A DNA stretch of 64,000 nt, from positions 1,612,001 to 1,676,000 of the forward strand of contig NZ_CP040812.1 of the NCBI RefSeq assembly GCF_006159205.1, written 5' to 3'. The position numbers and the translations under genes were made by a program. Shown here piece after piece: positions 47,262 to 56,269 of this stretch. The notes under the pieces were generated by a model, which was not told the DNA's origin, did not search any database, and was given only the letters and a program-made list of their open reading frames with translations. Position 1 is the first letter of the stretch. Each line of letters starts with the position of its first letter. The DNA comes from Antarcticibacterium flavum. Its GTDB lineage: Bacteria > Bacteroidota > Bacteroidia > Flavobacteriales > Flavobacteriaceae.

Positions 47262-48590
47262 ATGGTCTCCAAATTTCGAATATCACGGCACACTATTTTT
47301 CTCTTTTTCTTCCTCTCATTTTTATTCCTTTTGTTCTCGTCCTGTTCTTCAACTAAAATAATTGACAGGACGTTTAAGAAATCGCCTTCCTTTGAGCAGG
47401 GTTTTGCAGGTCTGGCAGTTTATGATCTTACAGCAGGAAAAATGATCTATGAACATAATGCCTCAAAATATTTCACCCCGGCTTCCAACATAAAACTCTT
47501 TAGCTTATATACAGGCTTAAAGATACTGGGAGACTCTGTTCCTGCTTTGAAATATGAAGTAAGGGGCGACTCTGTTATTTTCAAAGGAACAGGGGATCCT
47601 TCTTTCCTAAATCCTGACTTGCAGGAATCGAAGATTGCAGAGTTTTTAAGGAATCGCAGTGAAACACTTTATTATTTTCCTCCTTCTTTTACTGAAAAAT
47701 ATTTTGGGCCGGGATGGTCCTGGGACGACTATAATTCTTATTACAGCGTAGAAAGATCTTCTTTTCCCGTCTACGGAAATAGGATATCTGTAGAATTTCC
47801 TGCCGGTGCTAAAGTGCCGAGGGTAAGCCCGGGCATTTTTAAAGATTCCATTGGGCCTGTTACTACTTCAGAAAATTTTAGAGGTGTGCGAAGAGAGATG
47901 CTTTCCAATAAATTTAGTTTTGATCAAAATACCTCCCAACGTTCACAGCCCCAACAGGTTCCTGTGAAATACTCTCCCGAATTACTGGTAAATATATTAC
48001 GAGACACGCTGCAAAAAGAGGTCGTCCTCCTGCAGGACCCTAAATCCCAGTTCAGAAATCCCAAAACCCTTTACAGTTTACCGGTGGATAGTATTTATAG
48101 ACGTATGATGGAGGTGAGCGATAATTTCATTGCTGAGCAAATTCTGCTTTTGGCGGCAGGTAAGATTGCCGACACACTAAAAACAGAGATTGCAATAGCA
48201 CACATGCTGGAAAATCATTTACAGGACCTCCCCGACGAGCCGCAGTGGGTAGATGGCTCGGGTTTATCAAGGTATAACCTTGTAACACCTCGTACCATGG
48301 TGGCCCTGTTGAGAAAGATCAAGGCTGAAGCTCCGGTAGAAAGACTTTTCGGTTTAATGGCTACCGGAGGAGTATCGGGCACCCTTAAAAACAATTATGC
48401 AGCCGCCACCCCATATATTTTTGCAAAGACCGGCACTTTAAGGAACAACCATAGCCTTAGCGGATTCTTACGCGCAAAATCGGGGAAAATCCTTGCTTTC
48501 AGTTTTATGAACAGCAATTATGTGGTGCCTACTTCAGAATTAAAGGAAAACATGGAGGTGATCCTGAAGCAGTTATATGAAAGGAATTAA
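47262..48590 (+). CDS. PBP4/DacB-type D-Ala-D-Ala carboxypeptidase (S13), lipoprotein
   Basis: 442-residue exported serine peptidase that trims D-Ala or opens crosslinks in peptidoglycan. A long hydrophobic N-terminus ends in a lipobox (FSSC, Cys28). The penicillin-binding motifs are SNIK (75-78), SDN (286-288) and KTG (389-391), and VDGSGLSRYNLVTPR is characteristic of family S13. The family is normally periplasmic; lipid anchoring would place it on a membrane. It faces the SusCD/amidase genes across a 290-bp gap that contains no other gene. Confidence 0.92.
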   Translation: MVSKFRISRHTIFLFFFLSFLFLLFSSCSSTKIIDRTFKKSPSFEQGFAGLAVYDLTAGKMIYEHNASKYFTPASNIKLFSLYTGLKILGDSVPALKYEVRGDSVIFKGTGDPSFLNPDLQESKIAEFLRNRSETLYYFPPSFTEKYFGPGWSWDDYNSYYSVERSSFPVYGNRISVEFPAGAKVPRVSPGIFKDSIGPVTTSENFRGVRREMLSNKFSFDQNTSQRSQPQQVPVKYSPELLVNILRDTLQKEVVLLQDPKSQFRNPKTLYSLPVDSIYRRMMEVSDNFIAEQILLLAAGKIADTLKTEIAIAHMLENHLQDLPDEPQWVDGSGLSRYNLVTPRTMVALLRKIKAEAPVERLFGLMATGGVSGTLKNNYAAATPYIFAKTGTLRNNHSLSGFLRAKSGKILAFSFMNSNYVVPTSELKENMEVILKQLYERN

Positions 48591-48665
48591 GCAGCAATAA
48601 AAGTTAATAAAATTGGCTAATTCTTTTAAATTAGCACAAAATGGCTTCAGCGTAATACAGAATCA

Positions 48666-49721
48666 ATGGAGAGAAGAAACTTTTTAAGAAATCTTGGAAC
48701 AGGAGGACTCGCTGTTTCCCTTTCAGCTTTTACACTTCCGCAGGAAACATTCCTCACCTCATCAATAAATAAACCCGATCTCCCCCGGCGACTTAAAGAA
48801 GGTGATACTATAGGAATAGTAAGCCCTTCCAGTGCAATTTTTGAAACTGAACCTTATGAGATCGCGGTGGAGACCTTTGAGGCAATGGGCTTACGGGTGA
48901 AACTTGGACAATTTGTAAATAATCGATATGGGCATCTTGCGGGAACCGATGAGGAAAGGGCTGCAGAGCTTACTGAGATGTTTGGGGACCCTCAAATTGA
49001 CGCTATCATCGCCCTTAGAGGTGGCTCTGGAGCAGCAAGGATCCTTGAGAAACTTGATTACGAACTCATTGCTAAAAACCCCAAGATTTTTATAGGGTAT
49101 AGTGATATCACTGCCCTTCACCTGGCAATATATGCAAAGACAGGACTGGTTACCTTTCACGCACCTCTTGCTGTATCTACCTGGAATGACTTTAGCTATT
49201 CAAACTTTAGAAAAGTGCTTTTCGAGGCGGAAACGGTTACCTATAAAAATCCTGCTGAGAAAGGAAAGAACCTTGTGGTTACAAAAAACAGGATAAGAAC
49301 TATACAGCCGGGTAAGGCAAAGGGAGAATTGCTTGGCGGCAACCTCTCTGTTCTCACCGGTATAATGGGTTCGCCTTATTTTCCTAACAACTGGGACAAT
49401 AAGATCCTTTACCTCGAAGATGTGGGGGAACAGATCTATGCTGTGGACAGGATGATGTCCCAGTTGCAATTGGGTGGAGTACTTGACAAAATATCAGGAT
49501 TTGTATTTGGAAAATGCACAGATTGTAAGCCAGGAAGCGGCTATGGTTCCCTCACGATGGAAGAAGTTATAGACCATTATATAAAACCATTAAATATTCC
49601 CGCATATACAGGCGCTATGATTGGACATATTGATGATAATTCAACAATTCCCAACGGGCTTGGTGCCGAGATTGATGCAAGTGAAGGAACTATAAGATTG
49701 TTACAGCCGGCGGTAATTTAA
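48666..49721 (+). CDS. LD-carboxypeptidase (peptidase S66), with export signal
   Basis: 351 aa of the LdcA/MccF family, serine peptidases that cut the L,D bond before the terminal D-Ala of tetrapeptides in muropeptide recycling. The N-terminus MERRNFLRNLGTGGLAVSLSAFTLPQ resembles a twin-arginine signal. Catalytic-region motifs are GIVSPSSAIFETEPYE, DAIIALRGGSGAARILE with the nucleophile Ser in the GGSG loop, FIGYSDITALHLA, LLGGNLSVLTGIMGSPYFP and YTGAMIGHIDDN. Many S66 enzymes are cytoplasmic, so an exported form fits extracytoplasmic muropeptide breakdown. It lies 75 bp after the S13 gene. Confidence 0.9.
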   Translation: MERRNFLRNLGTGGLAVSLSAFTLPQETFLTSSINKPDLPRRLKEGDTIGIVSPSSAIFETEPYEIAVETFEAMGLRVKLGQFVNNRYGHLAGTDEERAAELTEMFGDPQIDAIIALRGGSGAARILEKLDYELIAKNPKIFIGYSDITALHLAIYAKTGLVTFHAPLAVSTWNDFSYSNFRKVLFEAETVTYKNPAEKGKNLVVTKNRIRTIQPGKAKGELLGGNLSVLTGIMGSPYFPNNWDNKILYLEDVGEQIYAVDRMMSQLQLGGVLDKISGFVFGKCTDCKPGSGYGSLTMEEVIDHYIKPLNIPAYTGAMIGHIDDNSTIPNGLGAEIDASEGTIRLLQPAVI

Positions 49722-49749
49722 AAGGGGTTATTAAATAAAATCATATAAT

Positions 49750-51270
49750 ATGGAAAACAGGGAGGAATTTATACAACATATTCAACAGGGTTATTCTTCC
49801 AAAGGAGACCATATCTTTATGGGAGCGGCGATGCTCGATGGACAACCGGTTGCAGAAGCCCGTGTAAAGATCCCGCTACGCACCCTTAACCGGCACGGTT
49901 TAATAGCCGGGGCAACAGGAACCGGAAAAACAAAAACCCTGCAAATACTTGCTGAAAATCTTTCAGATAAAGGGATCCCCTGCCTTTTAATGGATATTAA
50001 AGGTGATTTAAGCGGAATAGCCAAAGCTGCTGAAGATAATGAAAAATTAAGGAGCAGGCACAGGTTAATCGATTTCGAATTCACTCCCCAGCGCTCTCCT
50101 GTTGAGATCCTGAGCCTTTCAGATCAACCCGGGGTAAAGCTGAAAGCAACAGTAAGCGAGTTTGGACCCGTACTCTTAAGCCGTATCCTGAATCTTACCG
50201 ATACCCAAACCGGTATTTTGGGCATAATCTTTCAATATTGTGACAATAACCACCTACCACTTCTGGACCTGAAGGACCTTAAAAAGATCCTGCAGTATGC
50301 CACAGATGAAGGTAAAGAAGAATTTGAAAAAGACTACGGGAGAATTTCCAAAGCTTCTACGGGAGCCATCCTTAGAAATATTGTTTCCCTGGAACAACAG
50401 GGCGGGGACCGCCTGTTCGGTGAACCTTCTTTTGAAGTCCACGATCTTATAAGGAAAACCCCAGAGGGGAAAGGTTACATCAACATCCTAAGACTGGATG
50501 ACATACAGGATAAACCAAAGCTCTTTTCCACGTTTATGATAAGCCTGCTTGCAGAAGTATATTCTGAATTCCCTGAAAAAGGGGATGCTGAAAACCCGGA
50601 ACTAATTCTATTTATAGATGAAGCGCATCTCATATTCAAAGAAGCATCTGGCGCGTTGATGGATCAACTGGAAAGCATCATAAAACTTATAAGGTCCAAG
50701 GGGATAGGGATCTATTTCGTAACTCAAAACCCTACAGATGTACCTGCAGAGATCCTAAGCCAGCTGGGACTTAAGATCCAGCACTCCCTGCGCGCTTTTA
50801 CTGCAAAAGACAGGAAAGCCATAAAATTAACAGCAGAAAATTATCCTCTTTCTAAATATTACGATACCAAAGAAGTCCTTACGGCGTTAGGAATAGGGGA
50901 AGCATTGATCTCTGCTCTTGACGATAAAGGCAGGCCCACCCCGCTCGCTGCAACAATGCTGCGGGCACCAATGAGCAGAATGGATATACTTACAGAACAG
51001 GAATTAAGGGAGATCACCGGCTCCTCCACCCTGGCCAGAAAGTACAGCGGTGACATAGACAGGGAAAGCGCATATGAACTTCTAAACGCAAAGATATCAA
51101 AGGCAGAAAAGGAAGAAGCTCGCACTAAAGCAAAGAAGGAAAGAGAAACTATTTCCCGCACAACAACCCGAAAAAGAGGATCGCAAAGGCAAAACCCCGT
51201 TATCAAAGTCCTCACCAGTGCAACATTTATTAGAGGGGTGATGAGCATTTTAAATAAAAGTTTTAAATAA
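49750..51270 (+). CDS. HerA-like ATPase (DUF853 family)
   Basis: 506-residue P-loop ATPase of the HerA/FtsK superfamily. Walker A GATGTGKTKT is near residues 55-64, Walker B LILFIDEAHLIF near 288-299, and an arginine-containing KSIGIY-like sensor region with TQNP follows. The C-terminal 70 residues are Lys/Arg/Glu-rich and probably helical. DUF853 members are conserved and widespread, and their cellular role is not settled; DNA translocation is inferred by homology. It starts 28 bp after the S66 gene and is 9 bp from the next lipoprotein gene, so it probably belongs to one transcript. Confidence 0.9.
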   Translation: MENREEFIQHIQQGYSSKGDHIFMGAAMLDGQPVAEARVKIPLRTLNRHGLIAGATGTGKTKTLQILAENLSDKGIPCLLMDIKGDLSGIAKAAEDNEKLRSRHRLIDFEFTPQRSPVEILSLSDQPGVKLKATVSEFGPVLLSRILNLTDTQTGILGIIFQYCDNNHLPLLDLKDLKKILQYATDEGKEEFEKDYGRISKASTGAILRNIVSLEQQGGDRLFGEPSFEVHDLIRKTPEGKGYINILRLDDIQDKPKLFSTFMISLLAEVYSEFPEKGDAENPELILFIDEAHLIFKEASGALMDQLESIIKLIRSKGIGIYFVTQNPTDVPAEILSQLGLKIQHSLRAFTAKDRKAIKLTAENYPLSKYYDTKEVLTALGIGEALISALDDKGRPTPLAATMLRAPMSRMDILTEQELREITGSSTLARKYSGDIDRESAYELLNAKISKAEKEEARTKAKKERETISRTTTRKRGSQRQNPVIKVLTSATFIRGVMSILNKSFK

Positions 51271-51279
51271 GAAATTCAA

Positions 51280-51831
51280 ATGATAAAAAAAATATTTCTG
51301 TGTGCAAGTGTGGCGGCGATTATGGCAGCCTGCGGCAGAGACCAGGATCCTTTCTTAATAGATTCCAATAGGGTTGGGCCTCTTACAAAAGAGATAAGGA
51401 TCAACCAACTGGATTCTGTTTTTGCAAATGATTCCATAGTTAGGAATACCTCGGGAAATAGATTTCTAAACGCTACTAATGACATTGAGATCTATGACAG
51501 GGAAGGCTCTCCCCTTCTTATACTGGAGCCGGTGCAGCAGTTTGATTCAACTAGCACTGTTGGATACATACAGGTCCTTGATCCCAGATTTGAAACTGCC
51601 AAAGGCTTAAATACAAAAAGCACTTTTGGGGATGTGGTTAAGAATTACAGTATTTCCAGGATCGAGAACACATTAAACTCTGCAGTAGTATTCATAGACG
51701 AACTTAATATGTACTTAACTATAGATAAAAAGGAACTACCCTCCAGCCTTAGATTTGATACAGACAGCAGGATAAATGCTTCCCAGATCCCAGATGATGC
51801 TAAAATCAAGTATTTCATGATTAGCTGGTAG
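51280..51831 (+). CDS. Hypothetical lipoprotein
   Basis: 183 aa with a lipobox (MAAC, Cys18). The remainder, about 165 residues, reads as alternating short strands (EIRINQLDSVFANDSIV, TVGYIQVLDPRF) with no catalytic motif. I do not recognise a family. It follows the HerA-like gene by 9 bp. Confidence 0.8.
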   Translation: MIKKIFLCASVAAIMAACGRDQDPFLIDSNRVGPLTKEIRINQLDSVFANDSIVRNTSGNRFLNATNDIEIYDREGSPLLILEPVQQFDSTSTVGYIQVLDPRFETAKGLNTKSTFGDVVKNYSISRIENTLNSAVVFIDELNMYLTIDKKELPSSLRFDTDSRINASQIPDDAKIKYFMISW

Positions 51832-51943
51832 AAATAAAGCATTTTAATCGTCCTATTTGTAAGAATTATCTTTATAAAATGTTAATTCAAGACCTCTTTT
51901 TAATAGATTGTCTAACTTTATCCCTTAACCAATAAAGTATGTT

Positions 51944-52150
51944 ATGATCAAGATCTTAGCTATTATTATGTTAGTTGGTGGTGCTATTGCACTGGTAATG
52001 GGAGTTCTGGGAATTTTTGGAAGTATTGCCCTTATGCTGAGTCCCTGGGCGTTGGCAATTTTAGGGTTCATCTTCTTTATTGCCGGTATCTCAATGCTTA
52101 AATATCGAAAGGATACAGATGAAGTAGCTGCAGATCATCGCAAGCATTAA
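51944..52150 (+). CDS. Small two-helix membrane protein
   Basis: 68 residues with two hydrophobic segments (MIKILAIIMLVGGAIALVMGVLGIF and MLSPWALAILGFIFFIAGISML) and a short charged tail (KYRKDTDEVAADHRKH). A TAACTTTA box about 30 bp upstream is close to the promoter consensus, which supports its being a real gene. Function unknown. Confidence 0.75.
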   Translation: MIKILAIIMLVGGAIALVMGVLGIFGSIALMLSPWALAILGFIFFIAGISMLKYRKDTDEVAADHRKH

Positions 52151-52215
52151 TATCACCTTTAAATATAAGGCTGCAAGTTAAAGATGCATCCTGCTGGAAT
52201 GGCAGGCAAAATCTT

Positions 52216-52223
52216 TATCTTTG
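52216..52223 (+). promoter_or_regulatory. Predicted rluF promoter -7 box (TATCTTTG)
   Basis: A perfect TAnnTTTG match 23 bp upstream of the rluF ATG at 52247. It lies inside the longer open frame starting at 52184 and so rules out that upstream start. Confidence 0.6.
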
Positions 52224-52246
52224 CAGCCTTACTTTATTTTTGGACC

Positions 52247-53086
52247 ATGCAACTTACCCGAATCAATAAATATTTAAGTGAAGCAGGATATTGTTCCCGT
52301 CGCGAGGCAGATAAATTGATCGATAAAGGACGTGTCACCATTAATGGCAAAGTACCCGAAATGGGGACTAAGGTAGCCCCTGGAGATCTTGTAGAAGTAG
52401 ATGGGAAGCCTATTAGTAATAAAAAGGAAGAACAGGTCTATCTTGCCTTTAACAAACCGGTGGGAATAGTATGTACTACAGACACTGGCGTGGAAAAGGA
52501 TAATATCATAGATTTCATCAATTATCCAAAAAGGATCTTTCCCATAGGCCGGCTGGATAAGGCCAGTGAAGGATTGATATTTCTTACTAATGACGGCGAT
52601 ATTGTTAATAAGATCCTGCGGGCAAGAAATAATCACGAGAAAGAATATGTAGTGACTGTAGACAGGCCTATAACCTCGACTTTTATAAAGCGAATGGGCA
52701 GTGGAGTACCTATACTTGATACTGTTACCAAAAAATGTGAAGTGGAGCAACTGGGGAAATTTGATTTCAGGATCATCCTTACCCAGGGCCTTAACCGGCA
52801 AATTCGTAGAATGTGTGAGTACCTGGGTTATGAGGTAACCGCATTGAAAAGGATAAGGATCATGAACGTCCAGCTGGATATTCCATTAGGAGAATGGCGT
52901 GATCTTACTGCAGAGGAGTTGCAAACAATCCAGAAAATGGTTTCTTCATCTACAAAAACTCATGAGCCTGCTACTTCTTCAAAAAAATTAAAGACAGAAC
53001 CTGTTAAAAACCCTGCACATAATACTTCTCAAAAGGATAAACCAAAAAAATTTACGCCTGCTTCCCGCTCCAGGAGAAAATCTTAA
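52247..53086 (+). CDS. rluF: 23S rRNA pseudouridine(2604) synthase RluF-like
   Basis: 279-residue pseudouridine synthase. An S4 RNA-binding domain ([31 protein letters not shown]) leads into the RsuA/RluB-type catalytic domain, with the active-site Asp in [19 protein letters not shown] and the conserved [29 protein letters not shown] and [18 protein letters not shown] match RluF more closely than RluB. The last 45 residues form a Ser/Thr/Lys-rich basic tail ([18 protein letters not shown]) beyond the usual end. The start is set by the promoter box upstream. Confidence 0.9.
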   Translation: MQLTRINKYLSEAGYCSRREADKLIDKGRVTINGKVPEMGTKVAPGDLVEVDGKPISNKKEEQVYLAFNKPVGIVCTTDTGVEKDNIIDFINYPKRIFPIGRLDKASEGLIFLTNDGDIVNKILRARNNHEKEYVVTVDRPITSTFIKRMGSGVPILDTVTKKCEVEQLGKFDFRIILTQGLNRQIRRMCEYLGYEVTALKRIRIMNVQLDIPLGEWRDLTAEELQTIQKMVSSSTKTHEPATSSKKLKTEPVKNPAHNTSQKDKPKKFTPASRSRRKS

Positions 53087-53218
53087 CAGATTATTACCAC
53101 TTCCTCCTGCTGCCTTTCAGCTTATCTTTATATTTTTAGTACCCGGTGGTCCTTTCAAAAGATTTTCGTCTTTAGAAATTGATGGATTATCTTTAAATTA
53201 GACATATACTATTACATT

Positions 53219-53644
53219 ATGGGTAAAATACAACCATTTCACCTGGCTATACCTGTGCAGAACCTTGAAAAAAACAGGATCTTTTACAGAGACACCCTGG
53301 GGTGTGAAGAAGGGAGAAGCAGTGACCACTGGGTCGATTTTAATTTTTTTGGGCATCAACTCGTTATTCATGTCCAGGAATCAAGTGCTGAAAAGGCAGG
53401 AAAGGGAAATCCGGTAGACGGGAAAGACGTACCTATTCCTCATTTTGGAGTTGTATTGGAATGGAATGATTTCCAGGTATTTTCTGAAAAACTAAAAAAG
53501 CAGCATATAGATTTTGTTATCGAGCCATATATAAGATTTAAAGGTAAGACAGGCGAACAGGCTACAATGTTCTTTAAAGACCCTTCGGGCAATGCCCTTG
53601 AATTCAAGGCCTTTAAGGACATGAGCCAGTTGTTTGCAAAATAG
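53219..53644 (+). CDS. VOC-family (glyoxalase-like) protein
   Basis: 141-residue protein with two beta-alpha-beta-beta-beta modules of the vicinal-oxygen-chelate fold: [26 protein letters not shown] and [26 protein letters not shown]. Metal ligands are probably His8, a His in the second module (PIPHFG) and Glu in ALEFKAF. Substrate unknown. A TATCTTTA box at 53188-53195 lies 24 bp upstream. The broken transporter gene follows 8 bp downstream. Confidence 0.87.
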   Translation: MGKIQPFHLAIPVQNLEKNRIFYRDTLGCEEGRSSDHWVDFNFFGHQLVIHVQESSAEKAGKGNPVDGKDVPIPHFGVVLEWNDFQVFSEKLKKQHIDFVIEPYIRFKGKTGEQATMFFKDPSGNALEFKAFKDMSQLFAK

Positions 53645-53652
53645 GGACCTCC

Positions 53653-54671
53653 ATGGATAAACTTAAACCCTCATTAGTACGGCAACTATTCGTACTGCTG
53701 GTAATAATTTTTTTGGGGTTTTTGATATTCAAGGAAATTGTACCCTTTCTTTCGGGCATACTGGGTGCTATAACCTTGTTTGTGATCCTGAAGAATGGAA
53801 TGAGAAAGCTGGAGAACCTGGGATGGAAAAAGCCATTGGCGGCAGCAGTATTAATGCTGGCTTCCTTTATTGGGATCCTTGTACCGGTTGTGCTTATCAT
53901 TATAATGCTTTACTCCAAAATAGGAAAGTTCATTGCCAATTCTGAAAAAGTTGTAGCTGCAGTAAAAGACCAGGCAGATAATTTGCAGGATTACCTTGGT
54001 TTTAATATAAGCAACAGCATAGACAGCACCGCCATAACCGGGTGGCTCTCCACCAATCTGCAAAGTTTGGCGGGGGTACCTTTACAGCTATTATAGCTAT
54101 TGGGATCATGTATTTCATGCTGTATTATATGCTCATTAACCGGGATAAAATGAACCTTATTTTAAGAACATATATTCCATTAAATGATGAGAATATTGAG
54201 CTAATAGAAAAAGAAAGTGATCTCTCTGTAAAATCGAATGCACTGGGAATTCCACTGGTAGCCATCTTTCAGGGAGTTATTGCACTTATTGGGTTTCTTA
54301 TATTTGGTGTGCCAGATCCATTTTTCTGGTTCGCCATAACCGCCATAGGTTCTATGGTACCCTTTATAGGTTCAGCCCTGGGAATAGTACCGGTAACCCT
54401 GCTTTTACTCTCAATGGGGCAAAACTGGCAGGCAATCGCTATCCTTGTGTATGGAATAGTGGTCGTTGGATCTACAGATAATATTGTAAGGCTTTATATA
54501 CTTGAAAAGCTGGCAAGCGTGCACCCTTTGATCACTCTGTTTGGAGTAATAGTAGGTGTGCCCTTATTCGGCTTTATTGGGCTAATATTCGGGCCTTTGC
54601 TTATATCGCTGTTTCTGCTTATTTTGAAGATTTACAAGAAGGAATATGGGAATGATTATGATAATTTATAA
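53653..54671 (+). pseudogene. AI-2E/PerM-family transporter with a frameshift at a G5 run
   Basis: The first frame (53653-54096) encodes the N-terminal membrane segments to TGWLSTNLQSLAG and then stops after a few out-of-frame residues; the second frame resumes at GGTFTAIIAIGIMYFMLYYMLINR and runs to 54671 with the family signature GVPDPFFWFAITAIGSMVPFIGSALG. Adding one G to the run at 54072-54076 joins the two into a protein of about 340 residues, normal for the family. It is either a real mutation, a phase-variable site or a sequencing error. Members are putative membrane transporters or export permeases of debated substrate. Confidence 0.85.
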
Positions 54672-54692
54672 AACCTAATTAAAACGAAAAAT

Positions 54693-55109
54693 ATGTTTGG
54701 GAAGAAAGAAAAGATCGTAGATGAAGAATACGTAAGTGGTGAGATCACTAAAGTTGACGAGGGAGATGTAGATGTTGTAATGGACAACCAGGAGGAGATA
54801 GCAAAAAAGATCTCGAGTTCCAGCGCCTTAAAGAAGTATACAGAGCTGGGTAAGGTTATGTTTGGGATGCTCCAGGATTATCGCAAGGGAATCTATACCA
54901 ATGTGCCCTGGTTCACCATCGCGGCTATCGCTTTTGGATTATTATATGTGCTTAATCCATTTGATATTATCCCAGATTTTATACCGGGGATAGGATATGT
55001 AGATGATTTTGCTGTGCTCACCTTTAGTTTAAGATTCATGGAAACAGATCTTCACAACTATCTCGACTGGAAACTGGAAGAAGGAGAAGACGAGGAAGAG
55101 GAGTCTTAA
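54693..55109 (+). CDS. YkvA/DUF1232-family membrane protein
   Basis: 138 residues. The C-terminal half holds the DUF1232 domain with a hydrophobic segment and the family motif YVLNPFDIIPDFIPGIGYVDDFAVL. The N-terminal half is acidic (EEYVSGEITKVDEGDVDVVMDNQEE), and the tail is Glu-rich. Function unknown. It follows the transporter by 21 bp. Confidence 0.9.
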   Translation: MFGKKEKIVDEEYVSGEITKVDEGDVDVVMDNQEEIAKKISSSSALKKYTELGKVMFGMLQDYRKGIYTNVPWFTIAAIAFGLLYVLNPFDIIPDFIPGIGYVDDFAVLTFSLRFMETDLHNYLDWKLEEGEDEEEES

Positions 55110-55127
55110 AAAGAAAAAGATTGTAAT

Positions 55128-55155
55128 AAAAAAGCCGCTTTGTAGCGGCTTTTTT
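55128..55155. terminator. Bidirectional terminator between the DUF1232 gene and folD
   Basis: Stem GCCGCT/AGCGGC extended by flanking A6/T6, with a 4-nt loop. It sits between convergent genes and is 4 bp from the folD stop codon. Confidence 0.92.
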
Positions 55156-55159
55156 ATTA

Positions 55160-56059
55160 TTAGTTGGAAAGAGCTTTAGCCTTTCTTCTATGATTTTCCC
55201 TCGCCAGCAGGGTATTCTTAAGCAACATTGAAACAGTCATAGGCCCCACCCCACCAGGTACCGGGGTTATAAAAGATGCCCGCTTGCTTACATTCTCAAA
55301 ATCCACATCTCCTTTGATCACATAACCTTTTTCAGCTTTTTCATCTGGGACGCGAGTAATTCCCACGTCAATGATCACAGCGTCATCCTTTATCATTTCT
55401 ACCTTCAGGAAATTTGGGATTCCCACGGCTATTATAACTATATCTGCCTGAGATATGATCTGGGTAATATTTTTTGTGAACTCATGAGTAAGGGTTACAG
55501 TTGAATTTCCAGGGAAACCACTCCTGCCCATCAAAATACTCATAGGGCGACCAACAATGTAACTTCTCCCAATTACTACTGTATGTTTCCCCTTTGTAGG
55601 TATGTCGTACCTCTCAAGTAGTTCCAGGATTCCAAACGGTGTGGCCGGGATAAAGGAAGTCATATCCAAAGCCATTTTTCCAAAATTTGTAGGGTGGAAA
55701 CCGTCTACATCTTTCTCTGGATCTACAGCATTCAGGACTTTTTGCGTATCTATTTGCGGGGGCAATGGAAGTTGCACAATGAAACCATCAATATCATCAT
55801 TCTCATTGAGCTCCTGTATTTTAGCCAGCAGTTCAAGTTCACTTACAGTGGAGGATAACCTGTACAAAGAAGATTCAAAGCCCACTTTTTTACATGCCTG
55901 CACCTTACTGTTAACATAGGTCATACTTGCACCATCACTCCCAACAATTATTGCAGCCAGATGCGGAACTTTCTCCCCGCGCTCCTTCATTTTGGAAACC
56001 TTTGCAGCAATCTCTTCTTTTATATCATTGCTTGTTTTCTTACCGTCAAGAATAGTCAT
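55160..56059 (-). CDS. folD: FolD, methylenetetrahydrofolate dehydrogenase/cyclohydrolase
   Basis: Bifunctional one-carbon enzyme interconverting 5,10-methylene-THF and 10-formyl-THF. It has 299 aa. The catalytic region TYVNSKVQACKKVGFES contains the family Tyr and Lys, DGFIVQLPLPPQID and DVDGFHPTNFG are signatures, and the Rossmann part reads VIGRSYIVGRPMSILM with the end motif TPVPGGVGPMTVSMLLKNT. It is downstream of ffh on the same strand, separated by 210 bp in which I see nothing beyond short palindromes. Confidence 0.96.
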   Translation of the reverse strand: MTILDGKKTSNDIKEEIAAKVSKMKERGEKVPHLAAIIVGSDGASMTYVNSKVQACKKVGFESSLYRLSSTVSELELLAKIQELNENDDIDGFIVQLPLPPQIDTQKVLNAVDPEKDVDGFHPTNFGKMALDMTSFIPATPFGILELLERYDIPTKGKHTVVIGRSYIVGRPMSILMGRSGFPGNSTVTLTHEFTKNITQIISQADIVIIAVGIPNFLKVEMIKDDAVIIDVGITRVPDEKAEKGYVIKGDVDFENVSKRASFITPVPGGVGPMTVSMLLKNTLLARENHRRKAKALSN

Positions 56060-56269
56060 TATAGTATCTATTTAAAAAGGTGCAGTTGGCAGTTTGAGAT
56101 ACCAATTATACCGGGATTATTTATGCTAAAAATTAAATGATCGTGTAACCTTTTGTATTCCCGGCCCTGGCCGGTACTTTACCATGAATACTTCCTTCAA
56201 CAATTTCAACCGTCATCATATCAGTTATTCAGGCCAAATCCAAAAAATAACTGCCAGGTTGAAGAAGGA

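Noticed and set aside
56060..56269. Possible SRP RNA gene next to ffh
   Set aside because: No SRP RNA core sequence or long hairpin is seen; only short palindromes such as CCGGCCCTGGCCGG.
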